A stretch of 64,000 bases of DNA from Xenorhabdus griffiniae (GTDB lineage Bacteria > Pseudomonadota > Gammaproteobacteria > Enterobacterales > Enterobacteriaceae). The position numbers and the translations under genes are program-made. The notes below the pieces were generated by a model, which was not told the DNA's origin, did no database searches, and worked only from the letters and a program-made list of their open reading frames with translations. Where the stretch lies: the NCBI RefSeq assembly GCF_001028135.1, contig NZ_LDNM01000028.1:1-64000 (forward strand), read 5' to 3'. Below, in pieces: positions 20,101 to 30,411 of this stretch; position 1 is the first letter of the stretch, and every line of letters begins with the position of its first letter.

Positions 20101-22162
20101 AATAGTAATCACGCCGTTCATATATCAGACGCGCTCTTAAGTCTGGTGCCGCATATTTTTTACCGCTGGCATTTGCATACACTATTTCAAATTCGGCCAG
20201 TGAGTGTTCATCCACACTATAGCGATCTTCATCACGATCGGTACGGTAATTATAAATGCCCTTTTTGTTGAAAAGAGGACGTATGCCAACCAATTTATCA
20301 GCCGGCCAGATAGCTTGTTCAGCACGGCGTGTCACTGGACGTCCACCCGATTCCAGCAAACTGGCCTGTACAACAACGGTTGCCGGAGATGCCATTGACT
20401 TCCAGTTATCCTTGCTGACAGAAAGGTTCGTCTTCCCTTCACTATTTAGGGTAAGGTCAAATTCATCCAGTGCCCGTCGCAAATCGGTTTCTTTTGCAGA
20501 ACCAAATTCGTATCCCGATAATTTCGCCACAGCATGTCGGGCAGGACGCAGAAACAATTGCCCCTGCAAGCGATTATTAGCGGCAGGCGCACCGTACAGG
20601 TAACGACCCGTTATAGCAAATTCAACATTTTCATTAGTCAATATCGGCTGATTATTAACATTTCCTTTGATCTCCAGCGCCATCCGTTCAGGCATGAAAT
20701 CTTCAACATTAAATTTGTAATAGCGCGGTGTCTTATCTCCTAAATCAAATCGCAGTGACCACATTCCGGTTTCGGCTTCACGAGGGATCAGGTAATGGTA
20801 TTGGTATAATCCGTTTTCCGCTTGCCAAACAAAACTATGGACAACCTGATTATCCGCTTTTAATACATCCACCTTAACGGGTTGTGATTTTAACGGGTGG
20901 CCATCAGCATCACGCAGTAAGCCATTAACGATCAACGTTTCTCCTGGCCGATAAAGATCCCTGGGTCCAAATACAAAAAACTGCTTGCTATATCCTTGCG
21001 GCCCACCAATATCAAATTCAGAGAGATCTAAGGCCGGTGAGTTCAAATCAACCATGCTGGTATGTCCACCCTGGATAGCCAGCAATAGTTTAGCTTTGTT
21101 ATTTTTTTCCAGAGAAGCATGCCCGTCACTGTCTGTCGTCGCTTTTGCCACGAGTTGTCCTTTCGCGTCCAACATGCGGATCTCAACACCTTTCAGGCCA
21201 GAGCCTTGCCCCAAAGATTGGGTGAATACATCAACCCTGTTCAGATAACGGTGCACAGAAACACCAATATCGCTCAGTGTGAACAGCGTAACCGGATTAC
21301 TAGACGTATATTTTCCCGCCTGCTGCATGACTGCCAAATAAACCCCATTTTTTTGCAGTTCTTTGATATTACTTAAGGGCAGTAATATTTTTTCGCGGGT
21401 ATTGGCGGTAGGGTTGAGGTCAAAACGTCCAGTGTAGACTAACTCCGTGTCTCGCAGTAATTCCTCGGAATCCCAATCGTTCATATTACTGCTGTATTGC
21501 CAATTGGCGATGAATTTAGGTAAGGCACCTTCCTTAATCTGGAAAAAATTGACATCTACGCTATCAACATTAAGAGCCAGAACAGGTAATCCTTCTGCTG
21601 CTTTGCCGGGTAACAATAGCCCCCTGCTGGCAAACCCAACGGTAGGTGTAATAGACGCGGTATCAAGCTTTTTCTCATAAGCTTTCATCAATTGACGCTC
21701 ATTGATACCTTTTATGCCCGCGTCAACCGTCAGCTGTAACTTACGAGCAGGCGGCAAATGACGTAACCTGAGTTCCATCTGATTATTGGAAAGTTCCCAC
21801 GCACCATCCAGCTTTCCCGATTTAACATCAACAAGATGTACCTTTTGAGAAAAATCCTGATCAGGTTCCAAAGGAACAGAAAACGTCACGACCATTGCAC
21901 TGGCGCCATCCAATTGCAGCTCGGAAGCATCTAAGATAGTGACATCTTTACCCGCATAGCGTTGTGCCGATATTTTGGTTTGTGCATTATTCGAAGCTGT
22001 GTCCTCTGTCGATTGCACAACTTTATTTTTTGATGCTTCTGATTTCGTTTTTTCAGATTGATCGCAGCCAGCTAATGCAAGAAGCGAAAATAAGATGGCA
22101 AACAGCACGACCCGATATTGTTTTCTCCATGCCACCCATTGCTGCCATTGATATTGATACAT
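17159..22162 (-). CDS. yfhM: Bacterial alpha-2-macroglobulin lipoprotein
   Basis: A very large periplasmic lipoprotein (1667 residues from ATG 22162) of the bacterial alpha-2-macroglobulin family, which traps attacking proteases through bait-region cleavage and a thioester. The lipobox LALAGC lies about residue 32. The thioester motif CLEQ is intact in YPYGCLEQTVSG. MG domains and the terpenoid-like TED domain follow the family order; an Asp after the lipid cysteine favours inner-membrane retention. ATG 22162 is preferred because AAGGA lies 9 bases upstream; the longer frame to 22180 would begin with TTG and run through that ribosome-binding site. It precedes pbpC in an operon. Confidence 0.96.
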   Translation of the reverse strand: MYQYQWQQWVAWRKQYRVVLFAILFSLLALAGCDQSEKTKSEASKNKVVQSTEDTASNNAQTKISAQRYAGKDVTILDASELQLDGASAMVVTFSVPLEPDQDFSQKVHLVDVKSGKLDGAWELSNNQMELRLRHLPPARKLQLTVDAGIKGINERQLMKAYEKKLDTASITPTVGFASRGLLLPGKAAEGLPVLALNVDSVDVNFFQIKEGALPKFIANWQYSSNMNDWDSEELLRDTELVYTGRFDLNPTANTREKILLPLSNIKELQKNGVYLAVMQQAGKYTSSNPVTLFTLSDIGVSVHRYLNRVDVFTQSLGQGSGLKGVEIRMLDAKGQLVAKATTDSDGHASLEKNNKAKLLLAIQGGHTSMVDLNSPALDLSEFDIGGPQGYSKQFFVFGPRDLYRPGETLIVNGLLRDADGHPLKSQPVKVDVLKADNQVVHSFVWQAENGLYQYHYLIPREAETGMWSLRFDLGDKTPRYYKFNVEDFMPERMALEIKGNVNNQPILTNENVEFAITGRYLYGAPAANNRLQGQLFLRPARHAVAKLSGYEFGSAKETDLRRALDEFDLTLNSEGKTNLSVSKDNWKSMASPATVVVQASLLESGGRPVTRRAEQAIWPADKLVGIRPLFNKKGIYNYRTDRDEDRYSVDEHSLAEFEIVYANASGKKYAAPDLRARLIYERRDYYWRWSDDTGWNSDYDQKDLVMDDEHIQIAENGTAKVSFPVDFGSYRIEVVNPQNQLVTSLNFWAGYSWQDNTGGTGAVRPDQVKLSLDKPAYKPGEKMQVRLVAPQQGKGYLLVESSDGPLWWQKIDVPEKGLDIEIPMNQAWARHDLYLTAVVVRPGDKSRQATPKRAIGVLHIPLMDEGRKLNVALNAPDKMRPNQDLKVKIKVTPQQGQQLPQQVNVLLSAVDTGVLSITDFKTPDPYEAFFGRKRYGVDQYDVYGHLIEAEGRQANLRFGGDGSNDDLERGGKKPLTVVKIIAEQAKPVTLNANGEGEVTLSIPDFNGELRLMAQAWNNDKFGHSERKIIIAAPVITQMSLPRFMAGGDKSQLSLDLTNLTEQPQTLTLSFSAKGLIKLQGVTSKKLVLEKGKRSTIQIPVKAEHGFGQGEVFLKINGLDLPDEKRTQYRNSWKIGVRPAHPAKTISFSDVIHQGQSWQLPPSAIAGLAPETTEGQLLLTSRPPLQIARYIRELYAYPYGCLEQTVSGLYPSLYSNEAELKKLGINTQSDEKRRKAIEVGITHLLSMQRYDGSFSLWNRNGNEEFWLTAYATDFLFRATQQGYSVPVDALKAANNRLLRYLQDRTIISDRYSGSGLATQFSVQAYAGLVLAGQQKAPLSGLRQLYERRKQAENGLSLVQLGIALKMMGDNTRGDEAVYLGINQPRKPGYGLGDYGSVIRDNALIVALLTEHKMLQKERDEKLLNLSNELSGRRYFSTQESNSLYLAGRYFISATEQPWRAVINQQTPPLNRDSALTETLTASQLLKGVDISNRGDSTLYSRLNIVGYPLNTPAPYSNVLKIKRTYLDLESRPASIERMRSGEMVAVRLEISATQPVPDALVVDLLPAGLEIENQNLATRSASLDESATGLTDSVEEMQDADIRHIEYRDDRFVAAVAVPSYTPVTLLYLARAVTPGIYQVPAPQVESMYVPDWRAVGKTDSRLEVVR

Positions 22163-22509
22163 AACCATAATCCTTATCAATTTACCGGATATACCGAGAT
22201 ATTATTTTTTGGGTATTTACTATGGTACTTCTTGTTTCGCATGACTAACGCACAGAAAAAATAACTAATTTGCTGACAAAAGAAAAAGTCATCTTATAGT
22301 TATATCCGATGTTTTTGTAGATTTTCGATACTCCTCGCAATATTAGTTTAGCAAATGTTATCAAGTTACATAAACGTAGATCACAAGAAAGTCACAAGGC
22401 GGAATAGGTGAAACAGCAATGTCATGCGTTACGTTTAAAATAAATTCTATTGCTGTAGGCGCTGATTTCATAACGAAGAACACGGTGTCATGGTAAAACA
22501 ATCAAGCCG

Positions 22510-22938
22510 TTATTGATTAATAACTGGGATGGTATTACGCAGCCAGCTCCCTAATTTTCGCTGATAAAAGGGTTGAGTATGATGAAGCAAGAAATGGCTG
22601 ATACCCCCTTCTTGTTCATCAAGCTGGCAAAAATCGACAAATTCATCTTCATCAAGATATTTGCAAGCCAGTTCACCAGCTTCTTGCATCAACAAATTAA
22701 TCTCATTTTCTGTCAGTGTCACACTGAATTCCAAGCCAATTAATACATTGGGTTTTTCATCCACATTTTTATCATGAGCCATAATTAAAAACGCCTGTCG
22801 AACAGGTTTATGTTGTTTAAATAATTCAATGAGTGACTCAATAAGCTGAATCGGCTGTTCTTCTGGCTGACTTAGCGTAATAAGGCTTCCGTCAGGAACT
22901 TCTATTTCGGTAGCAATAGTCCCATTTAATAAGCTCAT
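22510..22938 (-). CDS. sseB: SseB C-terminal domain protein (N-terminally shortened)
   Basis: From ATG 22938 this encodes 142 residues corresponding only to the C-terminal half of E. coli SseB (258 residues), with matching blocks at QMIESL-like PIQLIESLIELF, PNVLIGLE, and GISHFLLHHTQPFYQRK. SseB is linked to enhanced serine sensitivity when overproduced; its molecular role is unclear. The start is supported by GGAG six bases before ATGAGC; the longer frame to 22995 has no such site. Only 41 bases lie between the longest frame and pepB, so the N-terminal half is absent from this locus rather than frameshifted. The 347 bases between this gene and yfhM show no gene. Confidence 0.8.
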   Translation of the reverse strand: MSLLNGTIATEIEVPDGSLITLSQPEEQPIQLIESLIELFKQHKPVRQAFLIMAHDKNVDEKPNVLIGLEFSVTLTENEINLLMQEAGELACKYLDEDEFVDFCQLDEQEGGISHFLLHHTQPFYQRKLGSWLRNTIPVINQ

Positions 22939-23036
22939 GAGCATCTCCGACAATACTGTTTTAATTGAAGTTAAGGTCATCGAAAAATTCAACAATAGCT
23001 CCCCACAAGAGGAGCTATTAAGAAAAGAGTTTCAGT

Positions 23037-24332
23037 TTATTTCGCTTTCGTCAGCAATAAATTGGCAATGGTACGTACACCATATCCCGTTGCTCCCGCC
23101 GCCCATTGTTCAACAGCGGATTTACGGTAAGTTGCTGAACAGTCTATATGTACCCAATCTTTTTTGTAATTTTCAACAAAGTGCGACAAGAATGCTGCTG
23201 CGGTACTTGCTCCTGCCGAATGTGCCGGTGACGCAATGTTGTTCAGATCAGCAAAGTTGGATGGCAGTTGACTACGATGGAATTCAGCCAGCGGTAAACG
23301 CCAGAATAATTCATGTTCATGATCGGCTGCTGCCATTAGGTCAGATACCAGTTGATCATCAAAACTTAAGACTGAGTGGTAATCATTTCCTACTGCGGTT
23401 TTCGCTGCTCCCGTCAAAGTGGCAGCATCAATAATAAGTTGCGCTTTTTCCGCACTGGCTTCAATCAAACCGTCAGCCAGAACCAGACGCCCTTCTGCAT
23501 CCGTGTTCATCACTTCAACCGTTTTACCGTTGCGGTAGTGAATGATATCGCCCAATTTGAAAGCGTTACCGCTCACCATGTTATCTGCAATGCTCAGAAA
23601 CAGCTTTACACGATGTTTCAGACCACGACTAATCGCCAAAGCCAGTGCCCCTGTTAATGTTGCAGAACCCCCCATATCTGATTTCATAGACTCCATGAAA
23701 TTAGAAGGCTTGAGGCTGTATCCACCGGAATCGAAGGTAATGCCTTTACCAACCAAACAGGCGAAGACCGGTGCTTTTGCCTCTTTTGTTGGATTGAAAT
23801 CTAATGCCAGGAACACGGGATCACGAGAAGAGCCACGGCCGACGGTATATACCCCCGCATATCCCTGTTCACGCAACTCATCCCCTTTGATAATGCGATA
23901 ACTCACGGCATCGCCCGCTACCCCGCGCAATAAATCAATCGCTCTCTGAGCAAGTTGTTCTGGTCCTAAATCTTCTGCCGGAAGGTTGATGGTATCACGC
24001 ACCCAATCAATGAATTTGATCCTTCTTTCCAGCTCCTGTTTTTCCGCCGCAGGGAGTTGTGGCCATTCAATGGTGCGCAATCCTTTAGGGGAACGGAAAC
24101 CCAGCCAAAATGACCAACTTTTTTCCAGATCCCAGCCCTCACCCACTAAAGCAATATTGCGAATTCCTTGCCCGTCAATTTTACGTCCAGCACGTTGAAT
24201 TGCACCCAGCTTGCCATTGCCTTCTAAATGGATTGTGATCCCTTGCTCACTTGAGCTAATTAGTGCTTTTTCACCCCAGCAAGCGTTAGCTGGCTCATAA
24301 GACAGTGTTATGGGCATGATTTGCTTTGTCAT
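23037..24332 (-). CDS. pepB: Peptidase B (M17 leucyl aminopeptidase family)
   Basis: A cytoplasmic dimetal aminopeptidase of family M17, 431 residues like E. coli PepB (427). Metal-binding and catalytic signatures are visible: [18 protein letters not shown] around residue 190 and the family signature [13 protein letters not shown] around residue 276. PepB removes N-terminal residues from short peptides. It lies between iscX and sseB as in E. coli, but a terminator at 24403-24424 separates it from the isc operon. Confidence 0.96.
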   Translation of the reverse strand: MTKQIMPITLSYEPANACWGEKALISSSEQGITIHLEGNGKLGAIQRAGRKIDGQGIRNIALVGEGWDLEKSWSFWLGFRSPKGLRTIEWPQLPAAEKQELERRIKFIDWVRDTINLPAEDLGPEQLAQRAIDLLRGVAGDAVSYRIIKGDELREQGYAGVYTVGRGSSRDPVFLALDFNPTKEAKAPVFACLVGKGITFDSGGYSLKPSNFMESMKSDMGGSATLTGALALAISRGLKHRVKLFLSIADNMVSGNAFKLGDIIHYRNGKTVEVMNTDAEGRLVLADGLIEASAEKAQLIIDAATLTGAAKTAVGNDYHSVLSFDDQLVSDLMAAADHEHELFWRLPLAEFHRSQLPSNFADLNNIASPAHSAGASTAAAFLSHFVENYKKDWVHIDCSATYRKSAVEQWAAGATGYGVRTIANLLLTKAK

Positions 24333-24402
24333 TTTTTCTCACTTCTTATCTTATTGTTCACTGTGTCACATCGGTCACTGTTCCACAGTAAGGGTTTATA
24401 AA

Positions 24403-24424
24403 AAAACTGGCGATTGCCAGTTTT
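24403..24424 (-). terminator. Terminator at the end of the isc operon
   Basis: A perfect 9-bp stem AAAACTGGC/GCCAGTTTT (24403-24424) with loop GATT is followed on the minus strand by TTTTTTTAT-type sequence. It lies about 80 bases past iscX. Confidence 0.75.
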
Positions 24425-24502
24425 CCACTAAATACAGACTATGCCAAGCTCTTGAGCAGGAATCGGTGAAATTGCGCTATTTTTTCTTAGATAAATTGCA
24501 CA

Positions 24503-24697
24503 CTATTCATATTCATCCAGCCACACCAGCAAGATTGCTTCCAATATTTTTTCGTTGGATTTCTGTGGATCATCATCAAAATCCGCCAGCTCACAAATCC
24601 ATTCATGCATATCGGTGAAACGCACTGTTTTGGGATCTAAATCAGGAAATTTATCATACAGCGCTTCGCCAATATCACGACTGTCAGACCATTTCAT
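24503..24697 (-). CDS. iscX: Fe-S assembly protein IscX
   Basis: A 64-residue acidic protein matching IscX (66 residues in E. coli). IscX binds IscS and iron and modulates cysteine desulfurase activity. The family pattern [19 protein letters not shown] and the C-terminal WLDE are present. It is the last gene of the isc operon, 14 bases after fdx. Confidence 0.96.
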   Translation of the reverse strand: MKWSDSRDIGEALYDKFPDLDPKTVRFTDMHEWICELADFDDDPQKSNEKILEAILLVWLDEYE

Positions 24698-24711
24698 TTT
24701 CTGTTCTCCTG

Positions 24712-25047
24712 TCAGTGTTCGCGCGCATGGTTAATGGAGTATTTCGGGATTTCAACGACTAAATCCTCATCGGTAACTTTGGCCTGACAGCTCAAACGAC
24801 TTTCAGGCTCCAATCCCCATGCCTTATCCAACATGTCATCTTCCAGCTCAGAGCTTTCTTCCAGTGAGTCAAAGCCCTCCCTGACGATACAGTGACACGT
24901 GGTACACGCACAGGATTTCTCGCAAGCATGTTCAATTTCAATGCCATTACGTAATGCCACATCCAGAATGGATTCGCCTTCCTGTGCGTCCAATACTGCT
25001 CCTTCAGGGCAAAGTTCGTTATGAGGTAAAAAGACAATTTTAGGCAT
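24712..25047 (-). CDS. fdx: [2Fe-2S] ferredoxin of the isc operon
   Basis: A 111-residue adrenodoxin-type ferredoxin that supplies electrons to Fe-S cluster assembly on IscU. Cluster ligands are visible as [10 protein letters not shown] (positions equivalent to Cys42, 48 and 51) and a later Cys in RLSCQAKV (Cys87). It lies 2 bases after hscA and 14 before iscX. Confidence 0.98.
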   Translation of the reverse strand: MPKIVFLPHNELCPEGAVLDAQEGESILDVALRNGIEIEHACEKSCACTTCHCIVREGFDSLEESSELEDDMLDKAWGLEPESRLSCQAKVTDEDLVVEIPKYSINHAREH

Positions 25048-25049
25048 AA

Positions 25050-26897
25050 TTAAATCTCATCCACAGAATGACCCGCCAAAGCCCGGCGGATTGATGTGTC
25101 CATACGGCGTGCTGCAAATTCCTGCGTTTGCTTGTCCAATTGTTTAATTGCACTTTCAATCGCATCAGGGGAGGTTCCCTGAGCACTTTCGATTAATACT
25201 TGTGCGGCAGCATCAATAGCAGCCTGCTCTTCTTGACTCAGTAAATCCGCATCTTTTTCCAATGCGCGGGTTAAACTTTCCAGCATTCGGGCGGCTTCTA
25301 CTTTCTGTTCAGCTAATTTGCGTACCTGAACATCTTCCTGTGCATTAGTCATGGAGTCTCTGAGCATGCGGGCAATTTCTTCATCCGACAGACCATAGGA
25401 AGGCTTAACCTGAATGGAGGCTTCAACTCCCGTGGATTTTTCCAAGGCACTGACGCTCAACAGGCCATCCGCATCAACCTGAAACGTCACACGGATATGT
25501 GCACCGCCAGCCGGTAATGGCGGAATGCCGTGCAGCGCGAAACGCGCCAGTGAACGGCAATCGGTGACTAATTCTCTCTCGCCTTGCACCACATGAATGC
25601 TCATCGCGCTTTGACCATCTTTGAAAGTGGTAAATTCTTGCGCTTTTGCAACAGGAATGGTGGTATTACGTGGAATGATTTTTTCAACCAACCCTCCCAT
25701 TGTCTCCAAACCAAGTGACAACGGGATAACATCAAGTAACAACATTTCGCTGTCTGGCTTGTTACCCACCAGAATATCGGCCTGAATGGCAGCACCAACG
25801 GCCACCACTTTGTCCGGGTCGATAGAAGTTAATGGCTCACGATCAAAGAATTCTCCCACCATGCTGCGCACCAACGGCACGCGCGTTGATCCCCCCACCA
25901 TGACAACCTGCAAAACCTCATCAACGGTCACACCTGCATCTTTCAATGCCCGACGGCAGGAAAGTAGTGTGCGTTTGACCAAAGAGATAATTAATTCGTT
26001 AAATTCGGCACGGGTAATATTACCCTGCCAATTAGCAATATTGATTTCCGCCTTCTCAGCTTCACTCAAGGTAATTTTGGTTTGGGTAGCAATATCCAGT
26101 AATTGACGCTGCAATCCGTGACCGTTATCGCTGATCCCGGCTCGCTCACGTATCCAATCTGCCAGCAGCAAATCAAAATCGTCCCCACCGAGGGCGGTAT
26201 CTCCCCCCGTTGCCAGTACTTCAAACACGCCTCGGCTAAGACGAAGAATGGAGACATCAAATGTCCCGCCACCAAGATCGTAAACGGCGATCACGCCTTC
26301 CTGACCGGAATCAAGCCCATAGGCAACCGCTGCCGCAGTGGGTTCATTCAAGAGACGGAGAACATGCAAGCCCGCTAAACGAGCTGCATCTTTCGTTCCC
26401 TGACGTTGGGCATCATCGAAATAAGCAGGAACTGTGATCACGACCCCATCCAGTTTATCCTCCAACGTTTCTTCTGCCCGTTGTGCCAACGACTTCAATA
26501 TCTCAGAAGAAACCTGAATAGGATCGACTAGCCCCGCCACGGTATTGATCAACGGCAAACCGTTTTCACTGGCCTGAAACTGATATGGCAGGTTGGGATA
26601 ACGTTGTTGCACGTCAGCCAAAGAGCGCCCCAGCAGCCGTTTGACTGAGCTGATGGTATTGGCAGGATCAGATGCAGCTTGCTGACGCGCCTGCCGACCA
26701 ACCAGAATGTCTTCTCTGCGATACTGTACAACAGATGGAAGCAAGTGCTGGTTCTCACTGTCTGCCAATGTTTCTGCCTGACCGCTACGGACAGTCGCAA
26801 CCAATGAGTGGGTTGTACCAAGATCAATCCCCGCTGCCAGCCGGCGTTGGTGCGGTGCGGCAGATAAACCCGGTTCGCTGATTTGTAATAAAGCCAT
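25050..26897 (-). CDS. hscA: Fe-S assembly chaperone HscA
   Basis: HscA is the specialised Hsp70 that, with HscB, binds the LPPVK motif of IscU and drives cluster transfer. The 615-residue protein has the Hsp70 signatures [12 protein letters not shown] near residue 23, [13 protein letters not shown], and [11 protein letters not shown], followed by a substrate-binding domain. Length matches E. coli HscA (616). A 107-base gap separates it from hscB and contains short 11-bp tandem repeats, whereas the E. coli genes are close together. Confidence 0.98.
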   Translation of the reverse strand: MALLQISEPGLSAAPHQRRLAAGIDLGTTHSLVATVRSGQAETLADSENQHLLPSVVQYRREDILVGRQARQQAASDPANTISSVKRLLGRSLADVQQRYPNLPYQFQASENGLPLINTVAGLVDPIQVSSEILKSLAQRAEETLEDKLDGVVITVPAYFDDAQRQGTKDAARLAGLHVLRLLNEPTAAAVAYGLDSGQEGVIAVYDLGGGTFDVSILRLSRGVFEVLATGGDTALGGDDFDLLLADWIRERAGISDNGHGLQRQLLDIATQTKITLSEAEKAEINIANWQGNITRAEFNELIISLVKRTLLSCRRALKDAGVTVDEVLQVVMVGGSTRVPLVRSMVGEFFDREPLTSIDPDKVVAVGAAIQADILVGNKPDSEMLLLDVIPLSLGLETMGGLVEKIIPRNTTIPVAKAQEFTTFKDGQSAMSIHVVQGERELVTDCRSLARFALHGIPPLPAGGAHIRVTFQVDADGLLSVSALEKSTGVEASIQVKPSYGLSDEEIARMLRDSMTNAQEDVQVRKLAEQKVEAARMLESLTRALEKDADLLSQEEQAAIDAAAQVLIESAQGTSPDAIESAIKQLDKQTQEFAARRMDTSIRRALAGHSVDEI

Positions 26898-26980
26898 ATG
26901 TGCCCCTATAAATCTATATCAGCATAAATTTATTCAACTGAAATCCATTCAGCCAAAAATCATGCTAAACAATACGATTC

Positions 26981-27013
26981 AGCTGAAAGTCAGTCAAAAG
27001 TCTGCTAAAAGTC
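26981..27013 (+). repeat. Three 11-bp tandem units across the hscB stop codon
   Basis: AGCTGAAAGTC (26981-26991), AGTCAAAAGTC (26992-27002) and TGCTAAAAGTC (27003-27013) are adjacent 11-bp units. The last includes the hscB stop codon. More degenerate relatives lie to the left, up to about 26935. Confidence 0.6.
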
Positions 27014-27526
27014 ATCCAACAACCGCTCTTCCAGTTGTTCAACCTGCTGTTGCAATTTATCCAGAAAGCGTAATTTACGGACGGTATCGGCTGCAACTGA
27101 CCACTCGGCAGCATTGAGTTGCTGTTCCATCTGCTCACTACGTGTTTTAATCATTTTATTCAAGCGAGATGAAAAATCACTCAATGCTGTTGTTGGATCT
27201 ACGCTACGCCCAATGGCATCAAGCTTTTCACGCAATTCTAATTGCTGCATCAAAAAAGCCGTATCCTGCATCGTGTGCTGTTCACTGGATAGATCGAACC
27301 CGTGCTGAGACAGCATATATTCTGCGCGTTTCAGGGGATGTTTTAGCGTCTGATAACCATCATTGATGGTAGCAGCTTGTTGGAGTGCCAGTGTTTTTTC
27401 ACGTTCTGGCTGATTGGCAAAACGATCAGGATGAAACTGGCGTTGCAATTCCTGATAACGGGTCACCAACTGTTCACGATCAATCGCATAACGTGCAGGC
27501 AGCCCAAATAAAGTAAAATAGTCCAT
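27005..27526 (-). CDS. hscB: Fe-S assembly co-chaperone HscB
   Basis: HscB is a J-domain protein that delivers IscU to HscA and stimulates its ATPase. The 173-residue sequence has an N-terminal J domain with the HPD motif ([10 protein letters not shown], near residue 32) and a C-terminal helical IscU-binding domain. Length agrees with E. coli (171). The gene lies 42 bases after iscA. Confidence 0.97.
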   Translation of the reverse strand: MDYFTLFGLPARYAIDREQLVTRYQELQRQFHPDRFANQPEREKTLALQQAATINDGYQTLKHPLKRAEYMLSQHGFDLSSEQHTMQDTAFLMQQLELREKLDAIGRSVDPTTALSDFSSRLNKMIKTRSEQMEQQLNAAEWSVAADTVRKLRFLDKLQQQVEQLEERLLDDF

Positions 27527-27568
27527 AAGTTACTCTTGGTTTCGCAAAATGCGGGTCAAAAAACAGGG

Positions 27569-27892
27569 TTAAACGTGGAAACTTTCTCCACAACCGCATT
27601 CGCTGGAAACATTGGGGTTGTTGAATTTAAAGCCTTCATTCAGGCCCTCTTTAACAAAATCCAACTCAGTACCATCAAGGTAAATGATGCTTTTACCGTC
27701 AACGATGACTTTCACGCCCTTATCTTCAAAAATCTGATCTTCTTCATTTACTGCATCAACAAATTCAAGCACATATGCCATACCAGAGCAGCCGGATGTT
27801 CTCACTCCCAAGCGCAACCCGACACCTTTTCCTCGATTGGCAAGAAAGGCCAAAATACGTTGGGCTGCACTTTCTGTCAGGGAAATTGACAT
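27569..27892 (-). CDS. iscA: Fe-S assembly protein IscA
   Basis: IscA is an A-type Fe-S carrier that hands clusters to apoproteins. The 107-residue form starting at ATG 27892 has the conserved cysteines in [10 protein letters not shown] and in [10 protein letters not shown]. The start has GAGGT five bases upstream and aligns with E. coli (107 residues); the frame extends upstream to 27943 but without family similarity. Confidence 0.98.
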   Translation of the reverse strand: MSISLTESAAQRILAFLANRGKGVGLRLGVRTSGCSGMAYVLEFVDAVNEEDQIFEDKGVKVIVDGKSIIYLDGTELDFVKEGLNEGFKFNNPNVSSECGCGESFHV

Positions 27893-27970
27893 ACAACACC
27901 TCACTTTAAAACTAGTAAAGGTGGATATTGCAACAATATCCACCAGAATTATTTTCTTTTTGCGAAAAAA

Positions 27971-28357
27971 TTATTTGGCCTGGCGCTTGCTTTTGTAATC
28001 AGCAATAGCCGCTTTGATAGCATCTTCTGCCAAAATAGAACAATGGATTTTCACTGGTGGTAATTCTAACTCTTCAGCAATCTGAGTGTTTTTTATCAAC
28101 TCAGCTTGTTCCAATGATTTACCTTTCATCCATTCTGTTACCAAAGAACTGGATGCAATTGCAGAGCCGCAGCCATAGGTTTTGAAACGAGCGTCTTCAA
28201 TGATGCCTTCATCGTTGACTTTGATTTGCAGTCGCATGACGTCACCACAAGCCGGTGCCCCTACCATGCCACTACCCACTGTCGGATCTTCGCTATCGAA
28301 TGAACCAACATTACGTGGGTTTTCATAGTGATCAATTACTTTGTCGCTGTAAGCCAT
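27971..28357 (-). CDS. iscU: Fe-S cluster scaffold IscU
   Basis: IscU is the scaffold on which new [2Fe-2S] clusters are built by IscS. The 128-residue protein has the three ligand cysteines (APACGDVM, TYGCGSAIAS, KIHCSILA), the stabilising Asp after the first cysteine, and the HscA-recognition motif LPPVK. It lies 24 bases after iscS. Confidence 0.99.
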   Translation of the reverse strand: MAYSDKVIDHYENPRNVGSFDSEDPTVGSGMVGAPACGDVMRLQIKVNDEGIIEDARFKTYGCGSAIASSSLVTEWMKGKSLEQAELIKNTQIAEELELPPVKIHCSILAEDAIKAAIADYKSKRQAK

Positions 28358-28381
28358 GTCGTTACTCCTGAAACCGTCTGA

Positions 28382-29596
28382 TTAATGATGAGACCATTCG
28401 ATGGTGCTGAGATCCACGCCCTGTTTGAACATTTCCCACAATGGAGAAAGATCACGCAGGTGACCAATTGCGTTGTGAATCAAATTGATTGCATAGTCTA
28501 TTTCTTCTTCTGTGGTAAAACGCCCCAAAGAGAAACGAATAGAACTGTGCGCAAGTTCATCATTCATACCTAGTGCGCGCAGGACATAAGAAGGCTCCAG
28601 ACTCGCTGAAGTACACGCTGAGCCAGAAGAAACGGCCAGATCTTTCAATGCCATCATCAATGACTCACCCTCAACATAGTTGAAGCTGACATTCAGAATG
28701 TGCGGCGCACCCTGTTCTAAATCACCGTTCAGGTAAACTTCTTCAATATCTTTGATACCGTTCCACAAACGCAGACGCAGACCACGCAAACGTACTGCCT
28801 CTGATTCCAGTTCTTCTTTCGCGATACGGTAAGCTTCACCCATGCCAGCAATCTGGTGAACAGGCAATGTACCTGAACGCATACCGCGCTCATGACCGCC
28901 ACCATGCTGTTGTGCTTCAATACGCACGCGAGGCTTACGGCGAACATACAGCGCACCAATCCCCATCGGGCCATAAAGTTTATGGGCCGAAAAGGACATC
29001 AAATCAACTTTTAACTGACTGAGATCGATTGGCAATTTACCAACACTTTGGGTTGCATCCACATGGAAAATAATGCCACGGCTACGGCATAATTCACCAA
29101 TGGTCAGGATATCCTGAACAATACCGATTTCGTTATTGACGTGCATGATGGAAACCAGAATGGTGTCTTCACGCAGGGCCGCTTCCAGTTCTTTCAGATC
29201 AATCAGGCCATTGCTCATTGGTGCCAGATAAGTGATCTCAAAACCTTCGCGCTCCAGCTGCCGACAAGTATCCAAAACCGCTTTATGTTCAGTTTTGCTG
29301 GTGATAATGTGCTTGCCTTTCTTCTGATAAAATTTTGCAGCACCTTTAATTGCCAGGTTATCTGATTCTGTTGCACCTGAAGTGAACACGATTTCACGTG
29401 GGTCCGCACCAACCAAGTCAGCAATTTGATTGCGCGCGATATCAACCGCTTCTTCAGCCTGCCAACCAAAACGGTGTGAACGGGAAGCTGGGTTACCGAA
29501 GACGCCGTCAATAGTCAAATAGTTCATCATCTTTTCAGCAACACGTGGATCGACCGGTGTTGTTGCTGAATAGTCCAAATAAATGGGTAATTTCAT
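28382..29596 (-). CDS. iscS: Cysteine desulfurase IscS
   Basis: IscS is a PLP enzyme that takes sulfur from cysteine for Fe-S clusters, thiolated tRNAs and other cofactors. The 404-residue protein has the PLP lysine in [12 protein letters not shown] (about residue 206) and the active-site cysteine in [10 protein letters not shown] (about residue 328). Length equals E. coli IscS. It follows iscR by 62 bases. Confidence 0.99.
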   Translation of the reverse strand: MKLPIYLDYSATTPVDPRVAEKMMNYLTIDGVFGNPASRSHRFGWQAEEAVDIARNQIADLVGADPREIVFTSGATESDNLAIKGAAKFYQKKGKHIITSKTEHKAVLDTCRQLEREGFEITYLAPMSNGLIDLKELEAALREDTILVSIMHVNNEIGIVQDILTIGELCRSRGIIFHVDATQSVGKLPIDLSQLKVDLMSFSAHKLYGPMGIGALYVRRKPRVRIEAQQHGGGHERGMRSGTLPVHQIAGMGEAYRIAKEELESEAVRLRGLRLRLWNGIKDIEEVYLNGDLEQGAPHILNVSFNYVEGESLMMALKDLAVSSGSACTSASLEPSYVLRALGMNDELAHSSIRFSLGRFTTEEEIDYAINLIHNAIGHLRDLSPLWEMFKQGVDLSTIEWSHH

Positions 29597-29658
29597 TGCT
29601 CACATGCTCCGTAAAACACTTTTAATACTTTCATTGCCACACAAGTATTTGCCGCAAG

Positions 29659-30159
29659 TTACGCACGCAGATTAACGTTAATCGTCTCTTGAAGTCTGCC
29701 GTTAGGGCCAGGGGTACGGCGCTTATCGCCGTCTTGACGATCAGCAACATCCAATACTTCTTGGTTATTGACTAATTCTTCTAAACTGATGCTACTCAGG
29801 AAACTCGTGATACGATCACTGAGGTCACGCCACAAGGCATGAGTCAAACACCGATCGCCGCCTTGACAACCTTCTCGCCCCTGACAACGAGTGGCATCAA
29901 CAGATTCGTCAACGGCTGAAATCACTTCGGCAACGAAAATTTTACCGGCAGTTCTGCCCAATAAATAGCCGCCACCTGGACCACGGACGCTAGAAACCAG
30001 ACCATTTTTACGCAGGCGGGAAAACAACTGCTCAAGATAGGAAAGAGAAATACCCTGACGTTCAGAAATATCGGCTAACGGCACCGGCCCTTCTTGTGAA
30101 TGCAACGCCACATCTAACATGGCTGTTACCGCATAACGTCCTTTTGATGTCAGTCTCAT
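29659..30159 (-). CDS. iscR: Fe-S cluster-binding regulator IscR
   Basis: IscR is an Rrf2-family transcription factor that represses its own operon when carrying a [2Fe-2S] cluster. The 166-residue protein starting at ATG 30159 has a winged helix N-terminal domain ([19 protein letters not shown]) and the cluster ligands in [14 protein letters not shown]. The start is supported by GGAG upstream and by the E. coli protein (162 residues). A further 20 codons are open upstream but run through the promoter region. Confidence 0.97.
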   Translation of the reverse strand: MRLTSKGRYAVTAMLDVALHSQEGPVPLADISERQGISLSYLEQLFSRLRKNGLVSSVRGPGGGYLLGRTAGKIFVAEVISAVDESVDATRCQGREGCQGGDRCLTHALWRDLSDRITSFLSSISLEELVNNQEVLDVADRQDGDKRRTPGPNGRLQETINVNLRA

Positions 30160-30190
30160 AACAAAAACTCCGTGGTGAAATATGGATGAA

Positions 30191-30247
30191 ATTGTGGCAT
30201 TCCTGAGTATTTTAGTCAACTATTTAACCGAGTAATTTACTCAACTA
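30191..30247 (-). promoter_or_regulatory. isc operon promoter with IscR sites
   Basis: On the minus strand, TTGACT (30219-30214), a 17-base spacer and CACAAT (30196-30191) form a sigma70 promoter. Two similar elements of the form GTTGASTAAAWTACTC occur, one overlapping the -35 and spacer and one just upstream. E. coli PiscR has the same tandem arrangement of IscR type 1 sites, so autorepression is expected. Confidence 0.8.
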
Positions 30248-30411
30248 TTATTTGCCTATCTTTCACGTTTTCACTTGCCTATCCCACGGCTTTCCCAACT
30301 GCTTTCCGCTATTATCCAGTGACCTATTATCCCGTTAAATTGTATTTTCTGGCGACGCTTCCTGTTACTTTCTGCCACAGTTCTGACTATACATTTTTTA
30401 ACTACATCAAA

